Origin: an uncultured Lewinella sp.
GTDB taxonomy: Bacteria > Bacteroidota > Bacteroidia > Chitinophagales > Saprospiraceae
NCBI GenBank assembly: GCA_937873655.1
Contig: CALMYQ010000093.1
Location: forward strand, 147,473 to 211,472
Direction of reading: 5' to 3'
Length of the DNA: 64,000 bases
Shown here: positions 1-8,317 of the stretch, one piece after another
How positions within the stretch are numbered: the first letter of the stretch is position 1
How the letters are laid out: every line of letters starts with the position of its first letter
Position numbers and translations under genes: made by a program
Notes under the pieces: generated by a model
What the model was told of the DNA's origin: nothing
What the model saw: the letters and a program-made list of their open reading frames with translations, nothing else
The model's database searches: none

Positions 1-1
1 C

Positions 2-154
2 CTGGGTGTGACGGATTTTCCTATATTGGGCACGCCGCTGGTCGGGGGCGAAATTGCCTTCCGGCAGCACGCCGGGGGGCACAGCACCGGCCCCAACTGG
101 AGCACCTGGATCGCGTGGGCGTGCCGGTATTGGGGGGATTGCAAATACAATTAA
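2..154 (+). CDS. C-terminal end of a probable alpha/beta-hydrolase-type esterase (partial)
   Basis: An open frame enters from the left edge and stops with TAA at 152-154, giving 50 residues. The tail carries a Gly-Gly-His-Ser followed by Asn-Trp-Ser-Thr-Trp and an aromatic helix ending CRYWGDCKYN. A GGH near the C-terminus followed by a Trp-rich amphipathic helix resembles the catalytic-His end of secreted esterases such as CE15 glucuronoyl esterases, but too little is present to be sure. It is in the same orientation as the secreted hydrolase that starts 52 bp downstream. Confidence 0.5.
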   Translation: MGVTDFPILGTPLVGGEIAFRQHAGGHSTGPNWSTWIAWACRYWGDCKYN

Positions 155-205
155 GCGGTTGATTGTATACTGAAACATCAGCCTGTTCAAACCAAAATCG
201 TCGCT

Positions 206-1510
206 ATGAAATTCCATCGTACGCCATTGATCGTTGTCTTGTTCCTGCTGTCGTCACTGGGGCTTTCCTGTTATTCTCAGCATGCCGCAGAAACGGCTGC
301 TTTTATTTACGGCGATGCGCTACCTGATGCACCGGACCTTGCACCGCGCGGACCTTACAAGGTCGGGGTGCGTACGTTGCAGCTGATCCATGCCGGACAA
401 CCGGACATAGCCAAAGCCAAAAACGGCGAGGTACCGGTCTACGACCGGCCGCTGACCGTGGAGGTCTGGTATCCGGCCGTTATCCCGTCGGGCACTCCTG
501 AAATGACGGAATACGAGGACATCCTCGGTCGCCCCAATACGGAGGGGAAACCGCTTATTCCTTTTACGTTTCCGGGACGGGCACTGAGAGATGCCGAACC
601 TGACCGCAGCGGCGGCGCGTATCCGCTCATCATTGTCTCCCACGGCTACCCCGGTTCGCGCTTTCTTATGACCTATCTGACGGAGAACCTGGCTTCCAAA
701 GGCTACGTGGTAGCGGCTATCGATCATACGGAATCCACACATCGCGATGCCGGCCCGTTCCCCAGCACCCTATACCACCGGCCGCTGGATATTCTGTTCG
801 TACTCGACGAAATGGCCCGGTTAAGCGGAGCGGGCAGTTCATCCTTTCTATCGGAGCTGGCGGATGCGGACAACACGGCACTGATCGGGTATTCCATGGG
901 CGGCTATGGCGTTTTGAATGTAGCCGGCGCCGGTTACAGTCAGCAATTGCTTTCGTTTTTTAGTCAGATGACAGGGGGGAGCAACGCCATTCAGGAGCGA
1001 ACGGCCGGTGCACCCGCCATGGTATCTGCGCCGGACAAACGCATTAAGGCAGTGGTGGCTTTTGCCCCGTGGGGCATGGCGCGGGGTGTTTGGGATTCGT
1101 TGGGGCTTGCCGGATTGCGCGTTCCCACATTTTTTGTGGCCGGGGATCAGGACGACATTTCGGGCTATGAGGACGGCATAAAGGCCATTTACAAAGGCGC
1201 CGTCAATACGGAACGATACCTGCTGACCTATGCAAATGCCCGCCATAACGTAGCGCCCAACCCGCCGCCAGCGGCAACACTGACCCCGGGGCCGCAGCAG
1301 GAAGCGTTTATGCACTATGCCGAACCGGCCTGGAGCTTACCCCGGATGAACAACATCAATCAGCACTTTGTGACCGCTTTTCTCGGGCTCAAATTGAAGG
1401 GCCAGGATCATAAGCCTTATCTGGAACTGCCTGAACATGCGAACGAGACTTCCTGGAAAGGCTTCAAGCTGAGGACGTCGGTGGGCTTGTCGCTGGAGTA
1501 TGCGGAGTAG
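206..1510 (+). CDS. Secreted alpha/beta hydrolase (PAF-acetylhydrolase / dienelactone-hydrolase-like)
   Basis: The 434-residue protein starts at an ATG with a clear signal peptide (hydrophobic residues 8-22, cleavage near SCYSQ-H), so it should act in the periplasm or outside the cell. An oxyanion-hole strand (PLIIVSHGYPGS, about 140-151) is followed by the nucleophile elbow GYSMGGYG with Ser230. The likely acid is among Asp314-Asp317 (VAGDQDD) and the likely base is His347 (ARHNVAP). Order and spacing fit the platelet-activating-factor acetylhydrolase/dienelactone-hydrolase group of the fold. The substrate cannot be read from sequence. A CysB-like Cys22 sits in the signal peptide but lacks a convincing lipobox. 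The preceding gene tail may also be an esterase. Confidence 0.8.
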   Translation: MKFHRTPLIVVLFLLSSLGLSCYSQHAAETAAFIYGDALPDAPDLAPRGPYKVGVRTLQLIHAGQPDIAKAKNGEVPVYDRPLTVEVWYPAVIPSGTPEMTEYEDILGRPNTEGKPLIPFTFPGRALRDAEPDRSGGAYPLIIVSHGYPGSRFLMTYLTENLASKGYVVAAIDHTESTHRDAGPFPSTLYHRPLDILFVLDEMARLSGAGSSSFLSELADADNTALIGYSMGGYGVLNVAGAGYSQQLLSFFSQMTGGSNAIQERTAGAPAMVSAPDKRIKAVVAFAPWGMARGVWDSLGLAGLRVPTFFVAGDQDDISGYEDGIKAIYKGAVNTERYLLTYANARHNVAPNPPPAATLTPGPQQEAFMHYAEPAWSLPRMNNINQHFVTAFLGLKLKGQDHKPYLELPEHANETSWKGFKLRTSVGLSLEYAE

Positions 1511-1706
1511 GTTGCAGAAGGCGTACACCGGATCAGGATGTCATTCTTCCGAATACGTTCATTCAATCTCCTGACAAATGCTTATTGGCCCGTTTTATTT
1601 TTGTTTATGTATTGTTTTGCCGGATCCAAATCGGGTTTCCGGAAAAAAGATAAGGCAAATCCTTAATTTAGCCGCCCGGATTGTACCAAACGGTTAATCG
1701 AAGTTA

Positions 1707-2924
1707 ATGGCGGCTTTTTATCTGCAACAAGCGCTGACGGAATTTGAGCTCTTTGAGGGATTTACACCTGAAGAGATCCTGGAGATCATTGACTCCAGTT
1801 CACTGAAAGAACTGAAAACAGGAGAAGTGCTGATCAATCAGGGCAGTGCCAATGACACCCTTTATGTCCTGATCGAGGGGGAACTCGCCATCGTGCTGGA
1901 AAATGACAATACGCAGATTTCCATCCCCATTGAGGTGGGCGAATGTCTGGGGGAGATGTCCCTGGTCATGAGGCACCCGACTTCTGCGCGTGCCGAAGCC
2001 AAACGACCCAGCCTCGCCCTTTGCATTCCGGAAGTCACGTTTTGGGATCAGATCATGAAAACCCGGAAAGGCATGCGCAATCTGATCGGCATCATGTCGG
2101 CGCGGTTGCGCCGGTCCAACCTTTCCCTGATCAAGCGATTGGAGGAACAGCTGAAATACCAGCACCTGGAAAAGGAACTGGAAACGGCCGGCAAGATCCA
2201 GGCCGGGATCGTACCGGACGGAGACAAGTTGCTGCTCAATCGCCCGTCGTTGGATGCGTACGCGCTGATCAACCAGGCCCGCGAGGTCGGAGGAGATTTT
2301 TACGACGCCCTGCCGCTCGACGACGATCATATTTACCTGGCCGTCGGCGACGTATCCGGAAAGGGGATGCCCGCCGCGCTTCTGATGATGCGCACTTTTA
2401 CTTCCCTGCGGCTGCTGGCCGGCAATGACCCCGGATTTGAAGGGGTGATCCCGTCTGTCAACAATATGCTGGCAGGAACCAACGACGACATGATGTTCGT
2501 CACCATTTTTGCCGGGGTGCTCAATGTGCGGACGGGGGTATTCCGCTATGTCAACGCCGGTCATAACCCGCCGTTCATCTCTCTCGGCGGCGGCGACTAC
2601 CAGCTTATGGACCTGCCCGCCGATACGGTGGTCGGCATCGTGGGGCAATCCCAATTTTGCATCTCCGAGCTCCGGCTCAACCCCGGAGATTCCCTGCTGC
2701 TGTATACGGACGGCATTCCGGAAGCTACGAACAGCCAGAAGATCATGTTTGAAACCGACCGTATGGAGAAAGTGCTCAATCAAGAACGGCACACTTCCAT
2801 GAAAGGTGTGGTACGATCCCTGGAAAGTGCCGTCGAAGCCTTTGTCGGCAACGCCAAGCAGCATGACGACCTGACGATCATGGGGTTTCGGTATCTGGGG
2901 TACCGGTTTGGAGAAAATTCATAG
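1707..2924 (+). CDS. Cyclic-nucleotide-binding domain / PP2C (RsbU-SpoIIE type) phosphatase
   Basis: This 405-residue cytosolic protein has two parts. Residues about 8-125 form a CRP-like cNMP-binding fold with the phosphate-binding-cassette-like stretch GECLGEMSLVMRHPTSARAE. After a helical linker (about 140-165), residues 185-400 form a PP2C phosphatase with EVGGDFYD (Asp197 and Asp200) and GDVSGKG (Asp215), the metal-binding acidic motifs, and a late DDLT motif. RsbU-like phosphatases dephosphorylate anti-sigma antagonists in partner-switching, so this one probably couples a nucleotide or other small ligand to a stress regulator. No anti-sigma or STAS gene is adjacent. A second PP2C protein lies at 59466-60722 with a GAF-like input domain instead. 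Confidence 0.88.
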   Translation: MAAFYLQQALTEFELFEGFTPEEILEIIDSSSLKELKTGEVLINQGSANDTLYVLIEGELAIVLENDNTQISIPIEVGECLGEMSLVMRHPTSARAEAKRPSLALCIPEVTFWDQIMKTRKGMRNLIGIMSARLRRSNLSLIKRLEEQLKYQHLEKELETAGKIQAGIVPDGDKLLLNRPSLDAYALINQAREVGGDFYDALPLDDDHIYLAVGDVSGKGMPAALLMMRTFTSLRLLAGNDPGFEGVIPSVNNMLAGTNDDMMFVTIFAGVLNVRTGVFRYVNAGHNPPFISLGGGDYQLMDLPADTVVGIVGQSQFCISELRLNPGDSLLLYTDGIPEATNSQKIMFETDRMEKVLNQERHTSMKGVVRSLESAVEAFVGNAKQHDDLTIMGFRYLGYRFGENS

Positions 2925-2956
2925 GTGATTTATCCTTATCATTCAATTATACGGAT

Positions 2957-4663
2957 ATGGCCAATTTCAACATCGACGCCCAAAAGGACCTCACTTATGA
3001 CGCCATTGTCATCGGTTCGGGTATCAGCGGCGGCTGGGCAGCGAAGGAACTTTGCGAAAAGGGACTGAAAACCCTGGTTCTGGAACGGGGGCGGCTGGTA
3101 GAGCACGTTGTCGATTATCCGACGATGAACCTGGACCCCTGGGATATGGAATTGAGGGGAGGGCTTACGCCGGAGGAACAGCGAAAGCACTATAAAGGCA
3201 TCCGCTCGGGCTTCATCGGCAAGGATACGGAACACTTCCACGCCAACGACGAAGAGAATCCCTACACGGAGGTCAAGCCCTTTCTGTGGGTACGCGCCCA
3301 TCAGATGGGCGGCCGCTCCATTTTATGGGGCAAGCAGACCTATCGATGGAGCGACCTCGACTTTGAGGCCAATGCCAGGGACGGCCACGGGGTCGACTGG
3401 CCCATCCGCTATAAAGACATTGAGCCGTGGTATACCTATGTGGAGAAATTTGCCGGCATCAGCGGTGAACCGCTGGGGCTGCCCCAGTTGCCGGACAGTC
3501 ATTTCCTGCCGCCGATGGAGCTCAATTGCGTAGAGAAGCACCTGAAGGAACGCATTGAAAAGCTGTATCCCGGCCGCAACCTGATCATCGGCCGTTGTGC
3601 CCACCTCACGGTTCCGCACAACGGACGCGGGCAATGCCAGTACCGCAATCGTTGCAGCCGCGGCTGCCCCTACGGCGCTTACTTCAGCAGCAACGCCGCC
3701 ACCCTGCCGGCCGCCAACGCTACCGGCAATCTCACGATCCGGCCGTTCTCCATCGTGCAGTCGATCATCTATGACGATGCGAAAGGCAAGGCCACGGGGG
3801 TGCGCATCATAGACGCTGAGACCAACGAGGCGATCGATTATTCCGCCCGCATCATTTTCTGCAACGCTTCCACGCTGAGTACAACCCAGATCCTGCTGAA
3901 TTCCAAATCGAGCCGGTTTGAGAACGGGCTGGGCAACGACAGCGGCGAACTCGGGCATAACCTGATGGATCATACCTACCGCATCGGCGCCATGGGCCGC
4001 GTGGATGGCTTTGAGGATAAATATTATAAAGGCCGCCGACCGAACGGCATTTATATCCCGCGGTATGTCAATATCAACGAAGCTACAAAAACTGATAAGT
4101 TCCTGCGGGGATTCGGTTTTCAGGGTGGGGCGGGCCGCGCCGGCGTGCTGGCGGCCGCCAATGAGGAGGCCTTTGGCGCCGACTTCAAGGAGCAGCTCCT
4201 GCAACCCGGTCCCTGGGAGTTTTTTATTACCGGTTTTGCAGAATGCCTGCCCTATCACGACAACAAGGTTACGCTGAATCCCGGTGTGACCGACAAGTGG
4301 GGACAGCCTACGCTGTCAATCGACTGCGCGTACAAGGAAAACGAAATGGCCCTGAACGAGCAAATCCGGGAAGACGCTGTAGAAATGCTGGAAAAGTGCG
4401 GCGTGGAAGAGGTGGTCGGCTTCAATAATCACCACGAACCGGGTTACGGGATCCATGAGATGGGTACGGCCCGGATGGGGCGGGACCCTAAAACATCGGT
4501 GCTCAATGCCTTCAACCAGGTTCACGCCGTCAGGAACGTCTTTGTCACCGACGGCGCCTGTATGACGTCCTCCTCCTGTGTCAACCCTTCGCTTACCTAC
4601 ATGGCCATTACCGCCCGGGCGGCAGAGCATGCCGTGTCGGAACTCAATAAACTCAATATCTGA
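2957..4663 (+). CDS. GMC family oxidoreductase, FAD-dependent
   Basis: The 568-residue protein opens with an FAD Rossmann motif (AIVIGSGISGGWAAKEL, about 16-32) followed by the acidic strand end TLVLERG. The C-terminal half has the GMC signature region with HEMGTARMG and a final VNPSLTYMAITARAAEHAV that binds the flavin. A Cys-rich stretch (CQYRNRCSRGCPYGAY, around residues 224-240) is typical of the bacterial sugar/alcohol dehydrogenases of this family. The next gene, 4 bp downstream, is a gluconate 2-dehydrogenase subunit-3 homologue, the usual partner. Together they probably make a periplasmic dehydrogenase for a sugar, sugar acid or polyol, although no own signal peptide is visible here: export would be as a complex through the partner's Tat-like signal. 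Confidence 0.9.
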   Translation: MANFNIDAQKDLTYDAIVIGSGISGGWAAKELCEKGLKTLVLERGRLVEHVVDYPTMNLDPWDMELRGGLTPEEQRKHYKGIRSGFIGKDTEHFHANDEENPYTEVKPFLWVRAHQMGGRSILWGKQTYRWSDLDFEANARDGHGVDWPIRYKDIEPWYTYVEKFAGISGEPLGLPQLPDSHFLPPMELNCVEKHLKERIEKLYPGRNLIIGRCAHLTVPHNGRGQCQYRNRCSRGCPYGAYFSSNAATLPAANATGNLTIRPFSIVQSIIYDDAKGKATGVRIIDAETNEAIDYSARIIFCNASTLSTTQILLNSKSSRFENGLGNDSGELGHNLMDHTYRIGAMGRVDGFEDKYYKGRRPNGIYIPRYVNINEATKTDKFLRGFGFQGGAGRAGVLAAANEEAFGADFKEQLLQPGPWEFFITGFAECLPYHDNKVTLNPGVTDKWGQPTLSIDCAYKENEMALNEQIREDAVEMLEKCGVEEVVGFNNHHEPGYGIHEMGTARMGRDPKTSVLNAFNQVHAVRNVFVTDGACMTSSSCVNPSLTYMAITARAAEHAVSELNKLNI

Positions 4664-4667
4664 TCCT

Positions 4668-5261
4668 ATGAATCGCAGAAACGCACTTCGCAATACCGGT
4701 TTGCTGGTCGGGGCCTCTGCACTGACGCCGTCCCTGTTGGCCTTGTTCCAGTCCTGCCAATCGAAATCCAGGCTGGAATGGCAGCCGCTGTTCCTGACCG
4801 AGGATGAAGCCCGGTTTATCGGCGCTTTTGTTGACACGCTTCTGCCTGCTACAGATACTCCCGGCGGCCTGGACGTAAAGGTTGATATATTTCTGGATAT
4901 GGTTTTTGCGGAGGCGTATGATGCCGAAGCGCAGCAGCAGGTCAGGGAAGACATAGCCGCATTCAATGCGGAAGCGACCCGGCAATCCGGCAAACCCTTT
5001 GCCGACCTCAAGGCCGAAGATCGCGCCGCAGTTTTCCGCGCTGCGGAGGCAAGCTCCGGGAAATTCAACGGCCAGGTATGGGGCACTGCTGCCGGAGAGC
5101 AGGCGCCGGTCGGTTTTTACCGCTCCCTGAAGTTGATGGCGCTGAGCGCGTACCTGTCATCTGAAGTAGTGGGCACCCAGGTTCTGCGCTACGATCCCAT
5201 TCCGGGCGGCTATGACGGATGCCTGCCGCTGGGGGAAGGAGACAGGATCTGGAGTTTGTGA
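4668..5261 (+). CDS. Gluconate 2-dehydrogenase subunit 3 family protein with Tat-like signal
   Basis: The ATG at 4668 was chosen because it follows the upstream stop by 4 bp and begins MNRRNALRNTGLLVGASALT, a twin-arginine-like N-terminus; an earlier in-frame start at 4578 would overlap the GMC gene by about 90 bp. The 197-residue product has the family features: LTEDEARFIGAFVDTLLPATDTPG after the signal and a mixed helical body. In the family this small subunit pairs with a GMC flavoprotein. The Arg-Arg segment suggests Tat export of the folded pair. A Cys at about residue 29 (QSCQS) could be a lipobox-like site but is not convincing. Confidence 0.85.
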   Translation: MNRRNALRNTGLLVGASALTPSLLALFQSCQSKSRLEWQPLFLTEDEARFIGAFVDTLLPATDTPGGLDVKVDIFLDMVFAEAYDAEAQQQVREDIAAFNAEATRQSGKPFADLKAEDRAAVFRAAEASSGKFNGQVWGTAAGEQAPVGFYRSLKLMALSAYLSSEVVGTQVLRYDPIPGGYDGCLPLGEGDRIWSL

Positions 5262-5390
5262 AGAGAAATCAGTACCGCAAGGGATTTGCCTTTTTTAGCT
5301 GGAATTCAGTATGTTCATTCGCCGCACCTTGGCAGCAACGACAATACACTCCCCGAAACCAGGAATTTGTTACATCAGATGCCTAAGAAT

Positions 5391-5478
5391 TTTTCACCAC
5401 AAGGCACAAAGGTTACACAAAGGGCTTAGTGCGCTTTGTGTAACCTTTGTGACCTACCTTTGTGCTCATTGTGGTTAA
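5391..5478. repeat. Long imperfect inverted repeat between genes
   Basis: Positions 5405-5422 and 5434-5451 are perfect 18-bp inverted copies with an 11-nt loop, and outer arms (CCACAA near 5397 and TTGTGG near 5469) extend the pairing. The right side carries an extra copy of the CACAAAGGT core. It lies in the 288-bp gap between the convergent genes ending at 5261 and 5550. It could act as a bidirectional terminator, or be a small MITE-like dispersed repeat; the sequence alone does not decide. Confidence 0.8.
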
Positions 5479-5549
5479 GTCAACTCTAATTGCATTTTGT
5501 AATGGTGGGCCCAAAATTCGGGATGGCTCATTTAGTTTTGCAGCGATCC

Positions 5550-6068
5550 TTAGTTGCCCGAACCGGCCGGCCAGGCGATCGGCTGGAAATGCATCACATA
5601 TTGAGTCGTCTGACCGATCAGTTTCCCATCCAGGTCCAGGGTTCTCACCGTGGCCGCGATCACATCTTTCCGAACGTCAAATTCCAGGAGGATCGCCTTG
5701 TCGGGATAGACGATCCTGGCGCGGGAAATATTGCCGCTGGTCTTCAGGGTATAATCCTTGTTAAAGGGGGCCGGAGCGGAAGAGATATACTGGTAATTGC
5801 AATTGGTCTGAAAGGCTTCCGGTTTGGTTTTGGGCGATACCCGGGAATGGTATACGATGAAGGTCCCGTCGGGAAAGAAGCGGAAATAGGCCTCTACGTC
5901 ATTTTTTTTGTCAGAGAGCAGGGAAACAGGCAGATGGTATACGCCGTCCGGACGCAATTCGCCCGGTTCTTCAGGCAAGTTGTATTTCTCGCCCAGGGTT
6001 TGTGCGCCCAGACCCAGTGAAAGCATGAGCAGACCAATAATCAATGGAATGAACTTGTTCATAATCAT
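5550..6068 (-). CDS. Secreted protein of unknown function
   Basis: The 172-residue product has a signal peptide (IPLIIGLLMLSLGLGAQ) with cleavage after about residue 22; a second Met codon at 6062 is an equally good start. The mature part is beta-rich, with motifs EAYFRFFPDGTFIVYHSRVS and ILLEFDVRKDVIAATVRTLD that suggest a small lipocalin-like or jellyroll barrel. I do not recognise the family. It runs opposite to both neighbours, and the gap upstream (6069-6330) is shared with the divergent gene at 6331. Confidence 0.7.
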   Translation of the reverse strand: MIMNKFIPLIIGLLMLSLGLGAQTLGEKYNLPEEPGELRPDGVYHLPVSLLSDKKNDVEAYFRFFPDGTFIVYHSRVSPKTKPEAFQTNCNYQYISSAPAPFNKDYTLKTSGNISRARIVYPDKAILLEFDVRKDVIAATVRTLDLDGKLIGQTTQYVMHFQPIAWPAGSGN

Positions 6069-6330
6069 AGGTTGAGATGTTAAAGAAATTTTAAGAAGCG
6101 TGGAGATTCCACTTTTGCGTTTTCTAAGAACGCCGGGGGGCGGCGAAAATTTTAGCCTTTCTGGGGATCGCTGATTATTTGGCGCTATGGGGCGTTAACA
6201 TTTGAAAAAGTTGAGGCAGTTTTTTGTAACAGTAACTTAACTTAGGTTAAACTTGATTTAAAGCCCCTTCAATTTAGTAAATATTCCACCTGTATGAACG
6301 TCCTTTATAAGTAAACAGGACCATACAGAT

Positions 6331-7725
6331 ATGAAAAGATTAATTTTTTGCTGGCTATTGACCGGCTTGTTTTTCTCGGGTTATGCCCAATATGACGCTG
6401 ACCGGACGGGCTATGAAGGAGACTTTTTCAGCCTGGAAGGCGCGCTCGACCTCTTTAAAGAATCCTCGACTTTAAGAGAGTTTGAGAGAAAGATCAATTC
6501 CGAGGAATACTGGGTTAATAACCTCGACCTGAATTACGACGGCAGGATTGACTATGTCCGGGTTGAACACCGGCAACAGGGCAATTTCCACGCCATTGTC
6601 CTCCAGGCGCTGGTGGGGCGGTATGAGGTGCAGGACGTGGCTGTCATCGAGATCGACGTCATCGGCAGGGGAGAGGCCGTTCTTCAAATCATAGGAGACG
6701 AGGACCTTTACGGCGACGAGGTCATTGTGGAGCCGGTGGAAGGGTATTCGGATACCCGACGCGGGTATCACACTGATTACGGCGACTATGTCAATGTATA
6801 CTACTGGCCGGTTGTGCAGTATATCCTGGGGCGGGACTATCACGTGTACGCATCGCCGTATTACTGGCACTACTATCCGACCTGGTGGGCGCCCCGGGTC
6901 CAGGTGACCTGGGTTGTATTCCGTCCGCGTATCGTCATCTACCTCAGGGCTTTCCATGTTGTGCACCGGAACCGGGTGATCCGGGTCCATAATTTTTACC
7001 GCCCGCAACGATCCTACTGCGATGCAGTTGTGCGGCGCAGCAATGAGGTTCGGGTCAGCCATGGCAGGCCAGCTGTACATCGCGAGCCGTCGGCCTACCA
7101 GCGCGAACGGGGACATAATGAGCGGGATGCCGTGGAACGGCAGCGGACCACCGCACGCTCCAATGCAACAGAGGAAGGGCCAACTCCGCTCAGCAGGAAA
7201 AGGACCGAGTCTTCCGACACGCGGAGGAGTACCCCGGGAACCGACCAGCGGGACCGCGGTTCGGTGGGCCGACCGGAATCGTCCCGTTCAACTGCTCCAA
7301 GGCAGGATCCATCGCTCAGCAGGAACAGGACCGAGTCTTCTGACGGCCGGTCCGACACGAGGAGGAGTACGCCGGGAACCGACCAGCGGGATCGCAGTTC
7401 TGTGGGCCGTCCGGAATCGTCCCGTTCAACTGCTCCAAGGCAGGACCCATCGCTCAGCAGAAGCAGAACCCAAACGGACGGCGGCCGTTCTGACAGCGGC
7501 AGAAGCGCTTCCCAAAACAATCAGGGAAACCGCAGTGCTGTTGATCGTACGGAAACGCCCCGGGCCAGGACAAGCACGCGCTCCGCTTCTCCTACCCGTC
7601 AACCTTCGGCGGACAGCGGGAAAAGTGCGCCGGCTACTACCCGGTCGAAAGCAAACGGCGATTCGGCGCCAAAGCGGGGGAACACCTCAAGCAGTTCAAG
7701 GAGCAGAAAAGGCGGTAACGAGTAA
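6331..7725 (+). CDS. Secreted protein with aromatic core and long Arg/Ser-rich repeated tail
   Basis: The ATG at 6331 opens a signal peptide (LIFCWLLTGLFFSGYAQ). Residues about 25-150 include a segment rich in acidic and calcium-like positions (NNLDLNYDGRIDYVRVE, an EF-hand-like DxNxDGxIDxV loop). Residues 150-215 are unusually rich in Tyr and Trp (YWPVVQYI, SPYYWHYYPTWWAP). The last 230 residues are Arg/Ser/Asp-rich, low complexity, and include a 46-residue tandem duplication. The tail probably is disordered and strongly basic. The function is unknown; similar Tyr/Trp-rich secreted proteins are common in this phylum. Confidence 0.75.
   Translation: MKRLIFCWLLTGLFFSGYAQYDADRTGYEGDFFSLEGALDLFKESSTLREFERKINSEEYWVNNLDLNYDGRIDYVRVEHRQQGNFHAIVLQALVGRYEVQDVAVIEIDVIGRGEAVLQIIGDEDLYGDEVIVEPVEGYSDTRRGYHTDYGDYVNVYYWPVVQYILGRDYHVYASPYYWHYYPTWWAPRVQVTWVVFRPRIVIYLRAFHVVHRNRVIRVHNFYRPQRSYCDAVVRRSNEVRVSHGRPAVHREPSAYQRERGHNERDAVERQRTTARSNATEEGPTPLSRKRTESSDTRRSTPGTDQRDRGSVGRPESSRSTAPRQDPSLSRNRTESSDGRSDTRRSTPGTDQRDRSSVGRPESSRSTAPRQDPSLSRSRTQTDGGRSDSGRSASQNNQGNRSAVDRTETPRARTSTRSASPTRQPSADSGKSAPATTRSKANGDSAPKRGNTSSSSRSRKGGNE
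7219..7470 (+). repeat. 138-bp in-frame tandem duplication in a coding region
   Basis: The 46-codon unit at 7219-7356 is repeated from 7357 for at least 38 codons (to about 7470) with few changes, in frame in the basic tail of the gene at 6331. Unit length is a multiple of 3, so copy-number change would lengthen or shorten the tail without breaking the frame. Confidence 0.85.
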
Positions 7726-7737
7726 GTTTTCCGGATA

Positions 7738-7782
7738 GGCCGGTACCGGTCCTGCCGCTGATCGGCGGAACCGGTGCCGGCC
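7738..7782. terminator. GC-rich hairpin between convergent genes, probable bidirectional terminator
   Basis: Arms 7738-7757 and 7763-7782 pair over about 20 bp (a few G-U or mismatched positions) around a 5-nt loop, in the 63-bp gap between the stop at 7725 and the convergent stop at 7789. There is no clear U-tract on either side, so termination efficiency is inferred from position and stability only. Confidence 0.65.
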
Positions 7783-7788
7783 AGGCTC

Positions 7789-8163
7789 TTACTCCCCTTC
7801 CTTCACCGCATGGATCTCATCCGGCAGGAGGCCGTGCGCTTTTCCGTGGGTGTTCTGTATAGCCTGGGCATCGGGCGCTTCCGAAAGACAGTAGACTTCT
7901 CCGGCGGCTTCATCCACCCAGAACTTGATGAAGGACACGCCAAACTCTCCCTGGGTGGCCAGGTCCTTCAAATGTGCTGCTTTAACATCCTCAAAACTCA
8001 CTTTTCCGGGTTCGAGTTTGTGCACATCGATAAACAGGCTCTTTCCGGCAGCCGGCCTAACGGATACAGCTACGGGGGTCGGCCGGCCGGCCTCGTCTTG
8101 TTGAGGCGTTGTGGAACAAGCGGTCGCCAGCAGGATGCAGATCAAAACGATTGCAAATTTCAT
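7789..8163 (-). CDS. DUF4242 domain protein with lipoprotein-like signal
   Basis: I chose the ATG at 8163 because it begins directly with a lipoprotein-type signal (KFAIVLICILLATACS, Cys19 or so); an upstream in-frame start at 8205 adds 14 non-hydrophobic residues. The 124-residue product has FIDVHKLEPGKVSFEDVKAA at its centre and VYCLSEAPDA...HGLLPDEIHAVKEG at its end, matching the small ferredoxin-like DUF4242 family. It is divergent from the LuxR-type regulator at 8318 and shares its upstream region, which carries the paired motif at 8245-8273. Another DUF4242 gene lies directly beyond the regulator (11064-11336). The biochemical role of the family is not established here. Confidence 0.8.
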   Translation of the reverse strand: MKFAIVLICILLATACSTTPQQDEAGRPTPVAVSVRPAAGKSLFIDVHKLEPGKVSFEDVKAAHLKDLATQGEFGVSFIKFWVDEAAGEVYCLSEAPDAQAIQNTHGKAHGLLPDEIHAVKEGE

Positions 8164-8243
8164 TTGGTAAAATTTAAGGTGAATTAATGAATTTTTGAAC
8201 TGCAAAAAAAGGGGGAAAAAAGCTCGCGCAAATCGGGGATTTC

Positions 8244-8273
8244 CCCTATTTTGAGGTCCGCATTACCTATTTT
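8244..8273. promoter_or_regulatory. Direct-repeat operator candidate upstream of the LuxR-type regulator
   Basis: CCTATTTT occurs at 8245-8252 and again at 8266-8273, 21 bp apart, in the gap shared by the DUF4242 lipoprotein gene and the regulator. The second copy extends to ATTACCTATTT (8262-8272), whose complement AAATAGGTAAT recurs exactly at 10978-10988 upstream of the other DUF4242 gene. A spacing of two helical turns at both places suggests one regulator dimer or two dimers on one DNA face. Confidence 0.55.
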
Positions 8274-8317
8274 CAGACCGAAACCTCAACCTTTTACCTG
8301 ATTGAAGGCAGTGGAAT

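Noticed and set aside
1800..2864. 354-codon minus-strand frame opposite the cNMP-PP2C gene
   Set aside because: Mirror of a conserved gene; no recognisable protein features.
6237..6250. Dyad TTAACTTAGGTTAA upstream of the gene at 6331
   Set aside because: Short, low-information AT-rich dyad with no matching regulator nearby; not enough to call an operator.
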